DNA of 64,000 bases, from the NCBI GenBank assembly GCA_038206395.1, contig JBBRAX010000009.1, positions 93,586-157,585 of the forward strand. Reading direction: 5' to 3'. The notes beneath the pieces are model-generated. The model was not told the origin of the DNA, did not search any database, and saw nothing but the letters and a program-made list of their open reading frames with translations. Positions within the stretch are counted from its first letter, which is position 1, and each line of letters starts with the position of its first letter. The DNA comes from JAGSPQ01 sp038206395. GTDB lineage: Bacteria; Myxococcota; Myxococcia; Myxococcales; Myxococcaceae. Made by a program: the position numbers and the translations under genes. Below, piece by piece: positions 33,069 through 42,865 of the stretch.

Positions 33069-33824
33069 ATGCTCCCCGCATCCCGCCTTTCAGACTTCTT
33101 CGCTGGGCTGCGCCTGCCCTTTCGCGCGCTGGGCATGGTTTTCCGCACCCCAAAGCTGCTGCTGCTGTCGCTGGCCTGCGCCGTGGTGACAGGGGTCACC
33201 ATCCTCTGCCTCGCCATCTTTCTCTGGCCGCTGGCGACCTGGCTTGGCGACCACGTCATCGATCCCGGCAGCGGCTGGCGCAACGTCGCCGGCATCGGAC
33301 TCTCGGCAGGCCTCTACCTGGTGCTCTTCGTGATCGGCATCCTCACCGTGCCGCACCTGCTGCTCGCGCCGTTGCAGGACCCGCTGTCGGAAGCCACCGA
33401 AGAGAAGCTCGGCGACTTCACTCCTGCCCCCTTCTCGGCGGCCCGCCTCGTCACCGGCACCGTCACTTCCGTGCTCCACACCGTTTCCCGCCTCGCCCTG
33501 ATGCTGGTCGGCTTCGGGGTGCTGCTGCCGCTGAACTTCGTGCCGGTGGCCGGCAACATTCTCTACGGGGTGCTCTCGGCCACCTGGGCAATGTGGTGGG
33601 TCTGCGCCGAGTACGTGTCGGGGCCGATGGCGCGGCACCTGATGCCGTTCAAGGCCGTGCTCAAGGCGATGTGGGCCCGCCCCTTTCTGTCGCTGGGAAT
33701 GGGCGCCACCCTCTACGTGGTTCTCTGGGTGCCCGTGCTCAACTTCTTCCTGGTGCCGCTGGCCGTCGTCGCCGGGACGATGCTGTTCCGGGAATTCTCG
33801 GCTGCCACCCAGCAGAAGGCTTGA
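33069..33824 (+). CDS. EI24/CysZ-like membrane protein
   Basis: The protein has 251 residues with four long hydrophobic segments (about 33-58, 75-97, 145-180, 205-240). The arrangement, LPFRALGMVFRTPKLLLLS at the start and a central amphipathic region LLAPLQDPLSEATEEKLG, fits the EI24 domain family that includes CysZ. CysZ moves sulfate, but most distant members have no known role, and no sulfur-assimilation gene is adjacent unless the divergent glutathione gene counts. Sulfate transport is therefore only a guess. Confidence 0.7.
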   Translation: MLPASRLSDFFAGLRLPFRALGMVFRTPKLLLLSLACAVVTGVTILCLAIFLWPLATWLGDHVIDPGSGWRNVAGIGLSAGLYLVLFVIGILTVPHLLLAPLQDPLSEATEEKLGDFTPAPFSAARLVTGTVTSVLHTVSRLALMLVGFGVLLPLNFVPVAGNILYGVLSATWAMWWVCAEYVSGPMARHLMPFKAVLKAMWARPFLSLGMGATLYVVLWVPVLNFFLVPLAVVAGTMLFREFSAATQQKA

Positions 33825-33936
33825 GGACGCCTCCCCGGTCGGAACGCTCAGGGCGGGCGTGGGTGTTCTGGCTTCCAACGGTCCAGCTGATTAGGCTTTT
33901 ACGAACTTCGTCCCAAATTTTTCCTTCGAGATCTCC

Positions 33937-36900
33937 ATGACTTTGCTTCGCCGCCTTTTTCTCGTGGCTGCGCTCCTCGGAGCGTGGGCCTTTGCGGGAA
34001 GCGATCGCGCTCCGCTGTCACTGACGATGTCCGAGGCCGTGGCCGCCCCTGCCCGCCTCGATGCTGACGAGAAGGCCGCCAAGGGCCAACACGACCTCTC
34101 GGCCCTGCGCGTCTTCACCAAGGTCATCCTCTACGTGAAGGACAACTACGTCGACCCGAAGCGGGTGAAGCCGAAAGAGATGATGGTGTCGGCGCTGGAG
34201 TACGTCGAAAAGACGGTGCCCGACGTAATGGTCGACGGCAGCGCGGAAAGCGGGACGCTGAAGCTCAACGTCAACGGCAAGCTGAAGCAGTTCGACATCA
34301 GCAAGGTCGACTCGCTGTGGAAGATGAGCTTCACCCTCAAAGACGTCTTCGACTTCGTCGCCAAGAACATGCGGCCCGTCGAAGACACCCGTGAAATCGA
34401 GTACGCCGCGGTGAACGGCATGCTGCAGACGCTCGACCCGCACTCGGTGCTGCTGCGGCCCGAGCTGTACCGCGAGATGAAGCTCACCACGAAGGGTGAG
34501 TTCGGCGGCCTGGGCTTCGTCATTCAGATGAAGGAAGGCAACCTCACCGTCGTGAAGGTGCTGCCCAAGACGCCAGCTTTCCGCGCCGGCATCAAGAAGG
34601 ACGACCAGATCAAGAAGATTGGCGACGAGTCGACGGTGAACATGGACCTCAACGAGGCCGTGTCGAAGCTGCGCGGCCCGGTCGACTCGAAGATCACCAT
34701 CACCATCGAGCGCAAGGCCTGGGACAAGCCGACCCCGATGACGCTCACCCGCGCGATGATCACCGTCGAGTCGGTGCAGTCGAAGCTGCTGAGCCAGAAC
34801 GTCGGCTACGTGCAGCTGAAGAACTTTCAGGGCAACACCACCCGCCACCTGCAGCAGGCCTTGAACGACCTCGACGCGAACGCGCGCGAGAAGGGCAGCC
34901 CAGGCGGCATCCGCGGCCTTGTCCTCGACATGCGCGGCAACCCCGGCGGTCTGCTCGACCAGGCGATTCAGGTCAGCGACCTGTTCGTCTCGCAGGGCAC
35001 CATCGTCGCCACGGTCGGCTTCTCGGACAAGCTGCGCGAAGAGAAGAAGGCGCACGCAGACGAAGGCGATGACGTCTACCCGATCGCCGTGCTGCTCAAC
35101 GCGGGCTCGGCCTCGGCGTCTGAGATCGTCGCCGGGGCGCTGAAGAACCTGAACCGCGCCGTCATCATCGGCCGCCAGTCGTTCGGCAAGGGCAGCGTGC
35201 AGGTGCTGTACGACTTCCCCGACGACAGCGCGCTGAAGCTCACCATCGCCAAGTACCTGACCCCCGGCGACGTCTCGATTCAGGAAGTCGGCATCACCCC
35301 CGACATCGAGCTGATTCCCACCCGCGTCACCAAAGACCGCCTCGACGTCTTCGCGCCGCGCAAGACGCTGGGCGAAGCCGACCTCGAGCACCACTTCAGC
35401 AACAGCAGCAAGGCCGAAGCGGTGAAGAAGCGCGAGGACGTCATCCTTCGCGAGAAGCCGTCGGAGTCGCTGAAGTACCTGAAGGACGAGCCGAAGGAAA
35501 AGGTCGCCGAGGCGCCGAAGCCGAACCCGGCCCACCCCAAAGATCCGAAGACCAAGGGCAAAGAGAAGAACCCGCTCACCGACGCGCCGGAAACCGCGAC
35601 CCCGGCCGAAGAGCTCGACGATCAGCTCGACGCCGAATCGCAGGACGAGGTGAAGGAAGACTTCGAGGTTTCGTTCGCGCGGGACTTCGTGATCGCCGCT
35701 CCGTTCGTGCGCCGCGACAAGATGATCGAAGCCGGCAAAGGCTTCATCGCCGAGAAGCGCCAGACGGAAGAGGCCCGCATCGGCGCGGCCATCAACGGCC
35801 TCGGCATCGACTGGACGCCTGGCGAGACCCCGAAGAACGTGCAGCTCACGGGCACCATCAAGCCGGGCATCGATCGCAAGATCGCTGCGGGCGAGACCGT
35901 GCAGGTCGAAGTCACCGCCGAAAACCGCGGCACCGAGCCCCTGCGCCGGCTGCGCGCGTGGACGGTGAGCGACAACGGCTTCCTCGACCGCCGCGAGTTC
36001 CTCTTCGGCATGCTGAAGCCGGGCGAAAAGAAGAGCTGGAGCGTCCAGGTCAAGCTGCCCAAGGACCTCACCTCGCGCCGCGATGGCGTGACCGTGAAGT
36101 TCCAGGACGACAGCGGCTTGCTGCAGGAAACCGTGACGGGCGAGCTCTCTTTCACCGAGCTGCCGCGCCCCGCCTTCGCCTTCAACTACCAGATCATCGA
36201 CGACTGCCAGACGTGCAATGGCGACGGCGCCATTCAGCGCGGCGAAGAGATCACGCTGCTGCTCGACGTCACCAACATCGGCACCGGCAAGGCGCTGGAC
36301 ACCTTCACCAGCATCAAGAACGCGTCCGACCAGAACGTCTTCATCGAGAAGGGCCGCTTCAAGCTGGGTGAGCTTTTGCCTGGCGAGACGAAGACCGCGA
36401 AGTTCAACCTGCAGGTGAAGAAGGCCTACGTGGGCACCGACTTCGGCCTGCGCATGGCGATCATCGACGAGCCGCTGGAAGAGTTCACCGCCGACAAGCT
36501 CTCGATTCCCGTCGAGGCCGAGAACGCGCCTGCCGTCGCCTTCGAGTCGCGCAAGGGTCCGGTGAAGCTGAACGAGAAGGCCGAGCTGCTGGCCAGCGCC
36601 GACGCGAACTCCCGCGTCCTCGCCCGCCTGCCCAAAGGCGCGATCGTCAACGAGCTCGCCCGCGGCAGCGCCGTCGCCCGCGTCGAGTGGGAGAAAGACC
36701 GCTTCGCCTTTGTCCGCCTCGCCGACGTTCGTGACGGCAAGGGCACCAAGCCTGCGCCGATCAAGGACGCCACCTTCGTTGCGCTGCGAAACCCGCCCGA
36801 CATCTCGCTGTCCGTCGACCCGTCGCAGGGTGGCGTGGTGGCCGACACCGAACGCTTCACGCTCTCGGGCGTCGTCAACGATCCCGCGCTGCTCGACGTC

Positions 36901-37128
36901 TACGTGCTCGTCAACGACCAGAAGGTCTTCTTCCGCAGCCGCGAGGCTGGCGAAGATCCGCGGCTGAAGTTCACCACCGACTTCGCACTGCGCGAGGGCA
37001 ACAACCTCGTCACCGTGGTTGCGCGCGAAAGCCAGGACTTCGCGAGCCGCAAGACGGTGGTGATCCGCCGGCGTCCGGCGGCGGTGGCGCAGAAGGCGTC
37101 GCTCGCCCCCACGAAGGCGAAGCCGTAG
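33937..37128 (+). CDS. S41 family C-terminal processing protease with very long C-terminal extension
   Basis: The protein has 1063 residues with an N-terminal signal peptide (LLRRLFLVAALLGAWAFAG). A PDZ domain lies at about 190-280. The S41 catalytic core has Ser393 in GSASASE and Lys418 in SFGKGSV, the 25-residue spacing known from Prc/CtpA. A Lys/Glu/Pro-rich linker (about 480-570) leads to a 480-residue extension. The extension has beta-sandwich repeats (AENRGTEPLRRLRAW, TNIGTGKALDT, about 640-860), an SH3-like unit (about 865-925), and a last Ig-like domain. S41 enzymes with such tails are usually periplasmic. The extension may present substrates or bind the cell envelope. Confidence 0.88.
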   Translation: MTLLRRLFLVAALLGAWAFAGSDRAPLSLTMSEAVAAPARLDADEKAAKGQHDLSALRVFTKVILYVKDNYVDPKRVKPKEMMVSALEYVEKTVPDVMVDGSAESGTLKLNVNGKLKQFDISKVDSLWKMSFTLKDVFDFVAKNMRPVEDTREIEYAAVNGMLQTLDPHSVLLRPELYREMKLTTKGEFGGLGFVIQMKEGNLTVVKVLPKTPAFRAGIKKDDQIKKIGDESTVNMDLNEAVSKLRGPVDSKITITIERKAWDKPTPMTLTRAMITVESVQSKLLSQNVGYVQLKNFQGNTTRHLQQALNDLDANAREKGSPGGIRGLVLDMRGNPGGLLDQAIQVSDLFVSQGTIVATVGFSDKLREEKKAHADEGDDVYPIAVLLNAGSASASEIVAGALKNLNRAVIIGRQSFGKGSVQVLYDFPDDSALKLTIAKYLTPGDVSIQEVGITPDIELIPTRVTKDRLDVFAPRKTLGEADLEHHFSNSSKAEAVKKREDVILREKPSESLKYLKDEPKEKVAEAPKPNPAHPKDPKTKGKEKNPLTDAPETATPAEELDDQLDAESQDEVKEDFEVSFARDFVIAAPFVRRDKMIEAGKGFIAEKRQTEEARIGAAINGLGIDWTPGETPKNVQLTGTIKPGIDRKIAAGETVQVEVTAENRGTEPLRRLRAWTVSDNGFLDRREFLFGMLKPGEKKSWSVQVKLPKDLTSRRDGVTVKFQDDSGLLQETVTGELSFTELPRPAFAFNYQIIDDCQTCNGDGAIQRGEEITLLLDVTNIGTGKALDTFTSIKNASDQNVFIEKGRFKLGELLPGETKTAKFNLQVKKAYVGTDFGLRMAIIDEPLEEFTADKLSIPVEAENAPAVAFESRKGPVKLNEKAELLASADANSRVLARLPKGAIVNELARGSAVARVEWEKDRFAFVRLADVRDGKGTKPAPIKDATFVALRNPPDISLSVDPSQGGVVADTERFTLSGVVNDPALLDVYVLVNDQKVFFRSREAGEDPRLKFTTDFALREGNNLVTVVARESQDFASRKTVVIRRRPAAVAQKASLAPTKAKP

Positions 37129-37174
37129 ATTAATTGATCGGCCCCCACGCGGCAGATAGCGTCCGGCCCTAGAA

Positions 37175-38101
37175 ATGCGGACGCTTCGATTCCTCTTGAG
37201 CCTCGGGTGCCTGTTGATGGCGCCTTTGGCGTTCGCCGACCCTTACGATTTCCAGATCGCGAAGCTCGGCAACCCCGATCGTCCGCTCGTGGGCTCGGAG
37301 ATTTCGCCCGACGCCAAGTTCCGCGTTTTCGCTCGCCAGATGGGAGCGGCCCTCACCTCCGTCAACCTCGCGCCGTCTGAAACGCTGGGCCACTCGGGGT
37401 TCGCTTTTTCCGCCGAGCTGTCGACGGTGTTCTTCGGCGACCAGCAGGTGCAGCTGCCCACCGAGAGTGCCTTCCGCGGGCCGATGCTGATTCCGTCGGT
37501 TCACATTCGCAAAGGCCTGCCCTTCTCATTCGAGATCGGCGCGCGTGGTGCGTGGCTCGAGAAGAGCCGCATGGGCGCCGGCACCCTCGAGCTGAAGTGG
37601 GCCGTCAACGAAGGTTTCACCTACCTGCCCGACATCGCTGTTCGCGGAAACGTCACCAAGCTGATGAACAGCCGCGACTTCGATCTCACTGCGGGCGGGG
37701 TCGACCTCAGCGTCGGAAAGCAGTTCGCCATCGGCGGCATGATCACCATTACGCCCTACGTCGGCTGGAACCTGGTCTTCGTCAGCGCATCGACGGGCTA
37801 CGTCGACTTCAACCCGGGCCGGACGCTCGCCCAGTCGCAGGAACCGTCGAGCAAGCCCGGGGAAGCTGAACCCTTCCGCGACATCTCGTCTTTCCAACCG
37901 GTGGATCCGATCGACAACTCGCACCACCGCTTCTACGGCGGGTTCCGGTTCATCGGAGGCGTGGTGATGGTCGGCGCCGAGCTCTCGTACTCGGTGATCA
38001 GCCGGTTCCGCGACAAGCCGCTGGGCGAAAACGGCTCGGGCCTCGACGTCGATGTGCCCTCGGTGTTCGCAGTCAACGCGACCATCGGCCTCGACTTCTA
38101 G
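37175..38101 (+). CDS. exported protein, probable outer-membrane beta-barrel
   Basis: The protein has 308 residues with a clear signal peptide (MRTLRFLLSLGCLLMAPLAFA). The mature part is made of alternating strands ending in aromatic residues, such as FSFEIGARGAWLEKSR and ITITPYVGWNLVFVSAS. It ends in TIGLDF, a C-terminal Phe typical of barrel proteins recognised by the BAM complex. No enzyme motif is present. Its TAG stop shares the palindrome CTAG with the stop of the convergent GDPD gene. Confidence 0.7.
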   Translation: MRTLRFLLSLGCLLMAPLAFADPYDFQIAKLGNPDRPLVGSEISPDAKFRVFARQMGAALTSVNLAPSETLGHSGFAFSAELSTVFFGDQQVQLPTESAFRGPMLIPSVHIRKGLPFSFEIGARGAWLEKSRMGAGTLELKWAVNEGFTYLPDIAVRGNVTKLMNSRDFDLTAGGVDLSVGKQFAIGGMITITPYVGWNLVFVSASTGYVDFNPGRTLAQSQEPSSKPGEAEPFRDISSFQPVDPIDNSHHRFYGGFRFIGGVVMVGAELSYSVISRFRDKPLGENGSGLDVDVPSVFAVNATIGLDF

Positions 38102-38811
38102 AGCGCGACCCGCAGCTTCCCGGGCGCGTTTGTAATCAGGTAGTCGACGCCCAGCTCGCGCAGCTTCCGGGCGATCGCCGCGTCGTCCACCGTCCACACC
38201 GCCACGCCCAGGCCCTGCCGGTGCCAGAAGCGAACCCTTTCGGCCGTCACCTGCGAGTGATGCGGGTGCACCGTGTCGCGTCCCACCAGCGGCTGCCAGA
38301 CCCACGCCTGCGGGAACCACGCCCTGTCGGGGTCGATCAGCAGCCCGCGCTTCAAGTCCGGAAACGCGCGCGCCAGCCTCAGCAGGCACAGCGGGTTGAA
38401 GCTCGAGATGAGAACGCGTTCGGCCTCGCCGCGGCGCTCGAGCAGCCGGCCCACCTCGATGGCCAGCCCGCGATCATCGGCCACCTCGCACTTGAGCTCG
38501 ATGTTGACGAGGAAGTCGGCCGGCAGGGCGTCGAGCACTGCGTCGAGCAGCGGAATCCGTGCGGCGGCGAACCCCAACGCGGTGCCGACGTCGGCCTGCT
38601 TCAGCTTCCACCAGGGCGTGCGCTCGACCACCCAGCGCTTCTTCGCCAGCCGGCCCAGCTCTTCGTCGTGGCAGACCACGACCTCGCCCGAAGCGCACCG
38701 CATCACGTCGAGCTCGACGCCGTCGGCCTTCTGCGCCACCGCTTCGACGAACGCTTCCAGCGTGTTCTCGGGGAAATCGGCGCTCGCTCCGCGGTGCCCG
38801 AGGATCTTCAT
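38098..38811 (-). CDS. glycerophosphodiester phosphodiesterase family protein
   Basis: The protein has 237 residues from the ATG at 38811; the frame is open to 39081 but that part is antisense to the tatA-like gene. The signature HRGASADFPENTLEAF (about 5-20), VELDVMRC with the metal-binding Glu/Asp, HDEELGRL, and NIELK are those of GDPD enzymes. The C-terminal VAVWTVDD is also conserved. It lacks a signal peptide, so it acts in the cytoplasm, releasing sn-glycerol-3-phosphate from deacylated phospholipids. The GDPD family also has members with other phosphodiester substrates. Confidence 0.9.
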   Translation of the reverse strand: MKILGHRGASADFPENTLEAFVEAVAQKADGVELDVMRCASGEVVVCHDEELGRLAKKRWVVERTPWWKLKQADVGTALGFAAARIPLLDAVLDALPADFLVNIELKCEVADDRGLAIEVGRLLERRGEAERVLISSFNPLCLLRLARAFPDLKRGLLIDPDRAWFPQAWVWQPLVGRDTVHPHHSQVTAERVRFWHRQGLGVAVWTVDDAAIARKLRELGVDYLITNAPGKLRVAL

Positions 38812-38893
38812 CGTGCCCGTTTCGCCCCCCCCCACCCCGCCCGTCAAGCCCTCAGCCGTTGCGCCGGCTTCAACTTTGTGACTTCGTGTCCCC

Positions 38894-39118
38894 ATGAACT
38901 TCGGCATGGGCGAGCTGGTGATGCTCGTCGTGATCATCGCCATCATCTTCTCGGCGTCCCGCATGGGCTCGCTGGGCAATGCCATCGGCAAGTTCGTGTA
39001 CTCGTTCAAGAAGGCCTCGAGGGGCGACGGCTTCATCGACGTGAAGCCCACCTCGAAGCTCGTCGGCAGCGCGCAGCCCATCGAAGACGCGCACGTGATC
39101 GACGAAAAGAAGGGCTAG
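38894..39118 (+). CDS. tatA: TatA/TatE-type twin-arginine translocase subunit
   Basis: The protein has 74 residues. The N-terminal helix GMGELVMLVVIIAIIFSASRM is followed at once by the amphipathic segment GSLGNAIGKFVYSFKKA, the standard TatA layout. The tail is acidic. TatA oligomers form the passage for folded proteins in the inner membrane. No tatB or tatC is adjacent; they would be elsewhere. The stop shares CTAG with the convergent methyltransferase stop. Confidence 0.85.
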   Translation: MNFGMGELVMLVVIIAIIFSASRMGSLGNAIGKFVYSFKKASRGDGFIDVKPTSKLVGSAQPIEDAHVIDEKKG

Positions 39119-40509
39119 GTCGCGGCCAGCAGCGCAGCCGCGCGGGTGTGCGTCGCGTCCGCTCTCAACGTCTCTTCCAGCGCCCCGCGCGCCTCGCTGC
39201 GCTGCCCCAGGTCGAGCAGACACAGCGCCAGGTTGAACCACGTCGTCGGGTGCGGGCCCCGCAGCTCCAGCGAGTGCCGGTAGTACGCCGCGGCGGCAGA
39301 CAGCTGCCCCGCCCGATGCAGCACCGTCGCGATCTCGAAGGCGAGATCATGCGGCTCGGGAAGCTCGAACCGGTGTCGCCACGTCTCGTTCATCGCCGCC
39401 ACCAGCCCGGCCACCTGCTCGGCGGGAATCTCGCGCTCGCGCAAAGACCCCGCCACCCGCAACAGCGCGTCCGGGTCGAAGTGGGTGAAGGCCAGCGCCT
39501 GCAGCAACTGCGGCACCGTCACTGAAGGGTCAGAGACGAGCTGCTCAAGCAGCGCCTCGGCGTGCAGCGGCAGGTTCAGCGCGCCCGTTTCGGCCCAGGC
39601 CTTCGCCACCTCAGGCACCTGGGTCGCCGCGAGTGCGTAGGCGCCGAATCGCACCTCTGCCTCTGCCGGAGCGAAGAACGGCCTCGCCCCCGCCCACTCC
39701 CTCAACGCGTCGAAGTTCACCGACGCCGACACGCACCCGTGCCGCGCCAAAACTGCCGTGTCCTTTCCCGAAATCTGTTCGCGATTGGCTGCGCCCTTGT
39801 CCGCGGCCAGCCACAAGTGCGGCCGCTGCAGCGTTTGCGCGACCGCGTCCATGCACGCGATCGCTCCCGCCGGCCAGAGGAACCGCCCCTCGCCCACCTG
39901 CGCCGCGTAGTCCGCCACTTCCGCCGGCGCCACCGCGTCGCTGTCGCTGAAGGTCCACGCGACTTCAGTCAGTGCGGCGTCTTCGTGCGGCGCCTCGACC
40001 TCGACGTTCTGACCGACCGCCCTGCCCTTCTCCGCCCGCCACGCATCGTGCGGCAGTGTGTCGAACAGGTAGTTGGCAACCACCACCACCGGCCCCGGCG
40101 GCAGCGCGAGGTCGCCTGGAGACATGGCATCGACCCGCTGCAGCGACAGCCTGCCCAGCTCTTGCCAGGCCTTCAGCTGCGGATGCTTCGCCGCGCCGTC
40201 CACGTTCGCCTGCGACGCGTCGGTGAACCGGTAGTGAAAGTCGACGCCGCGCTCTGCCAGCGCCCGCATCAGGTGGAACGCCAGCCGCCCGACTCCCCCG
40301 CCGAGCTCGACCACGTGCAGCTTCCCCGGCACGTCGCGCTGGTACGCCGCCGCCACATCCGCGTACGCCGACGCCAACAACAGGCACGACGTGATCCGCC
40401 ACGGCACCACGCCGGTCGTGAACGCCGCCGGGCCCTGCGCGTCATAGAAGTCCCGCTGCCAGCGCCACAGCACCGACTGCGACAGCGGCTTTGGCCCGTC
40501 GATTCGCAT
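39115..40509 (-). CDS. MidA-like SAM-dependent methyltransferase with C-terminal TPRs
   Basis: The protein has 464 residues. The SAM site VVELGGGVGRLAFHL (about 66-80) and the later ANYLFDTLPHDAW (about 144-156) match the MidA/NDUFAF7 type, where ANEFFDALP is usual. The last 110 residues form TPRs (EIATVLHRAGQLSAAAAYYRHSLELRGPHPTT). Relatives methylate an arginine of respiratory complex I, but fusion to TPRs suggests another protein substrate. It begins three bases after the preceding minus-strand gene and forms a three-gene unit with it. Confidence 0.72.
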   Translation of the reverse strand: MRIDGPKPLSQSVLWRWQRDFYDAQGPAAFTTGVVPWRITSCLLLASAYADVAAAYQRDVPGKLHVVELGGGVGRLAFHLMRALAERGVDFHYRFTDASQANVDGAAKHPQLKAWQELGRLSLQRVDAMSPGDLALPPGPVVVVANYLFDTLPHDAWRAEKGRAVGQNVEVEAPHEDAALTEVAWTFSDSDAVAPAEVADYAAQVGEGRFLWPAGAIACMDAVAQTLQRPHLWLAADKGAANREQISGKDTAVLARHGCVSASVNFDALREWAGARPFFAPAEAEVRFGAYALAATQVPEVAKAWAETGALNLPLHAEALLEQLVSDPSVTVPQLLQALAFTHFDPDALLRVAGSLREREIPAEQVAGLVAAMNETWRHRFELPEPHDLAFEIATVLHRAGQLSAAAAYYRHSLELRGPHPTTWFNLALCLLDLGQRSEARGALEETLRADATHTRAAALLAAT

Positions 40510-40512
40510 CCG

Positions 40513-41259
40513 TCAGTCTCCCGCCAGCTGAACCAGCGCTGCAGCCTGGTCTCGAATCGCTGGATGCACCGCGCGATCGCCCGCAAGCTCGCGCAGGTCG
40601 GCGCTCGACAGCAGCGGGACGATCTTCGCGCCGACATCGGGAGGAAAGTACGGGTTGAACACGAGCGCCTTTCTCACCATCGGCCGCACCGACCACCGCG
40701 CGGACCTCCAGATTTCCACCAGCGGCTCGGGCCGCGCGGGCCGCCTCGCCGCGATGCGGACCACGACCTCTTCCGTCAGCCGCGGGTTGATCAGCACGTT
40801 GCGAATCACCGACGGCTCGGAAGCGACCGCCAGGCGCGCCAGCTCGTCGGGGTTCTTCGTCAGCCGCGCCAACGTCTTCAGCCGCCCCAGTGGCAGGGTG
40901 AAGAGCTTCGAGTCCGCCCGCTTCGCCGCCTCGGCCTCGTACTCGCGCTGCGGCGGCGCCTCGCTGAAGAGCCTCTCGACGTCCTCAAGATCCTGCAGCG
41001 CCGCCACGCGCCGAAGCGCCGTCGCGTACGGTATCTGCGCGGCCTCCATGTCGAGCGCACGCATGAAGGCAGGCAGCACGTCACTCGCCGGCTCGAACCC
41101 CTCGCGCGCCAGCCGCATCACCTCGCGCAAGAGCTCGGTCGCTGCCGTCGGAGCCAGCCGGCCCAACAGTCGCGCCGCCGCCTTGCGCACCACCTCGGGG
41201 CCACCACCGAGGGCTTGAAGCCGGCGCACCACTTCCCGCGCGTCTTCGTCGCCCGCCAT
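40513..41259 (-). CDS. helical repeat protein of unknown function
   Basis: The protein has 248 residues made of about seven helical pairs of HEAT or leucine-rich-variant type, e.g. LARLAVASEPSVIRNVLINPRLTEEVV, where each unit keeps a core of Leu/Ala and a turn with Asn-Pro. There is no signal peptide or catalytic motif. It lies two bases after the zinc-ribbon gene and three bases before the methyltransferase, so the three are probably made together. A scaffolding role is likely. Confidence 0.6.
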   Translation of the reverse strand: MAGDEDAREVVRRLQALGGGPEVVRKAAARLLGRLAPTAATELLREVMRLAREGFEPASDVLPAFMRALDMEAAQIPYATALRRVAALQDLEDVERLFSEAPPQREYEAEAAKRADSKLFTLPLGRLKTLARLTKNPDELARLAVASEPSVIRNVLINPRLTEEVVVRIAARRPARPEPLVEIWRSARWSVRPMVRKALVFNPYFPPDVGAKIVPLLSSADLRELAGDRAVHPAIRDQAAALVQLAGD

Positions 41260-41261
41260 CG

Positions 41262-42770
41262 TCAGCGCGCCGCCGTCTCTCCCTGGCCTGCTTCGATCAC
41301 CGACACCTTCACCCGGAAGCCCTTGAGGTCGGGCGGGTACTCGTAGAACGGAATCAGGAAGCTGCGCTTTTCACCTGGCATGACCTCGGCCGCCGACTTG
41401 CCGAGCTTCTCGACCAGGTGCTCGACGTCATCGGCCACGGCGATGCCGTACAAGTCTTCCGGCGTGGGAGCGGCCCCAATCCACACTTCCGCGTGCCGAA
41501 TCGACGTGCTGCCATCGAGGATTTCTGCTCGGACCTTCGCGCGCGTCGCCCGCGCGCTGCGGTTCTTCACCTCGCCGCGGACGAAGAAAACCGCCCGGCC
41601 TGTGCGCGTATCGTAGAGGCCGTTCGAGATGTCGAGCGCCACCCACTCGGTCGGGCTCGAGAAGGTCGCCTTGAGGCGTTCGGGGCTGAACGAAGCCAGC
41701 TCGACCTTTCCTTCGCTCAAGTAGACGGTGACGATCACCGTCAGCAACGCGACCATCACCGACGCGATCGCGACGTTGATGATCAACCCGCCCAGCTTCC
41801 GCTTCGGGCGCGGAGGCAGCGACTGTTCGGCGGCGAGGGTGCCACCAGCCGGCACACTGACCAGCTTCAGCTTCGCGACCGGCACCGACGTCTCGGTCTC
41901 CGCCGGGCCGAACGCCTCAGGAGGCCTGCTTGGCTGCACCGCCGGCATCTCGAACAGCGACGCGCGCTGGCTCGTGTCGGCCTCGACCTCGCTTTCTTCG
42001 CTGAGCCCCAGCGCGTCGGGGCGAATGCTTTCCTTCCGCGGCGGGGGAGGCGAGTCGTCGGTGGGCGCGAAGAAATCGTCGCCGCCAGGCCCGAAGACTG
42101 AGGGAACCTCGGGCTGGGTCAGCATCGCGCCTGCCGGTTGCGTCGCCTCGCCGATCTCGAGGCTCGCGAAAGGATCGTGCGCCGGCGCTCGAGCCGGAGG
42201 CCCCGCGTGGCGCGGCGGTGGCGCGGGCGGCGGGTACGGTTCGGGCGCGACGGGCGGTGCGGGGATGGCGAAGTCGAATGCCGGCGGCGGCTGCGCGTCG
42301 CCGCTTCCCAACGCCGCCGCAAAATCGAAAGGCGACGACGGGGGAGGCAGCGGCGCGTCCTGCAGCGGGCGTCGACCCGGAGGCGCAGGCGGCAACGTCC
42401 CCACCCGGGTCGGCTGCTCGAACACCTGGGCCGGCAGGTCCATCTGCGCCGCGAACGAAGGCTGCAGCGGCCCCGCATTTCGCGACGCCTCGACGCCCAG
42501 CGCGTACATGCCTGGCCGCGTCGCTTCGCCCAGCCCATCGTCTGAGGCAGCCCCGAACTTCGCGAAAGGGTCGTCGGGCGGCCGGCTCACCGCGGGTACC
42601 CGCTGGGTCGGAGCGGCGGCCGGAAACTGACCTGTGGGTGAGGAAGTACCGTCCCGCTTCACCCGGAAGGTGTGCTGGCACTTGGTGCAGCGGACCTTGA
42701 CCCCCTTCTCGGTCACCTTCTCGTCGGGGATCTTGAACCGTGTTTGGCACTGCTCGCACTTGACGATCAT
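41262..42770 (-). CDS. MJ0042 zinc-ribbon / DUF3426-type membrane protein
   Basis: The protein has 502 residues from the ATG at 42770. The first 38 residues carry the MJ0042 zinc ribbon, CEQC...CTKC, followed by a long Pro/Ala-rich, low-complexity region (about 55-310). One membrane helix lies at about 330-352 (IINVAIASVMVALLTVIVTVYL). The C-terminal 150 residues form a beta domain with GEVKNRSARATRAKV, as in DUF3426. The topology places the zinc ribbon in the cytoplasm and the beta domain outside. The 12-residue extension to 42806 is not supported. Function is unknown. Confidence 0.78.
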   Translation of the reverse strand: MIVKCEQCQTRFKIPDEKVTEKGVKVRCTKCQHTFRVKRDGTSSPTGQFPAAAPTQRVPAVSRPPDDPFAKFGAASDDGLGEATRPGMYALGVEASRNAGPLQPSFAAQMDLPAQVFEQPTRVGTLPPAPPGRRPLQDAPLPPPSSPFDFAAALGSGDAQPPPAFDFAIPAPPVAPEPYPPPAPPPRHAGPPARAPAHDPFASLEIGEATQPAGAMLTQPEVPSVFGPGGDDFFAPTDDSPPPPRKESIRPDALGLSEESEVEADTSQRASLFEMPAVQPSRPPEAFGPAETETSVPVAKLKLVSVPAGGTLAAEQSLPPRPKRKLGGLIINVAIASVMVALLTVIVTVYLSEGKVELASFSPERLKATFSSPTEWVALDISNGLYDTRTGRAVFFVRGEVKNRSARATRAKVRAEILDGSTSIRHAEVWIGAAPTPEDLYGIAVADDVEHLVEKLGKSAAEVMPGEKRSFLIPFYEYPPDLKGFRVKVSVIEAGQGETAAR

Positions 42771-42865
42771 GGCCGGCGGCCCGCGGACTATACCCTTGCC
42801 GCTCAAACACCCCGGTGGTATTCGCGTTTCGCGCAGCGCGTCAATTTCGACGAACCCCTCCGAAC

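Noticed and set aside
39562..41346. A 594-codon open frame on the plus strand
   Set aside because: Antisense to the methyltransferase and repeat-protein genes; no motif and extreme Arg content.
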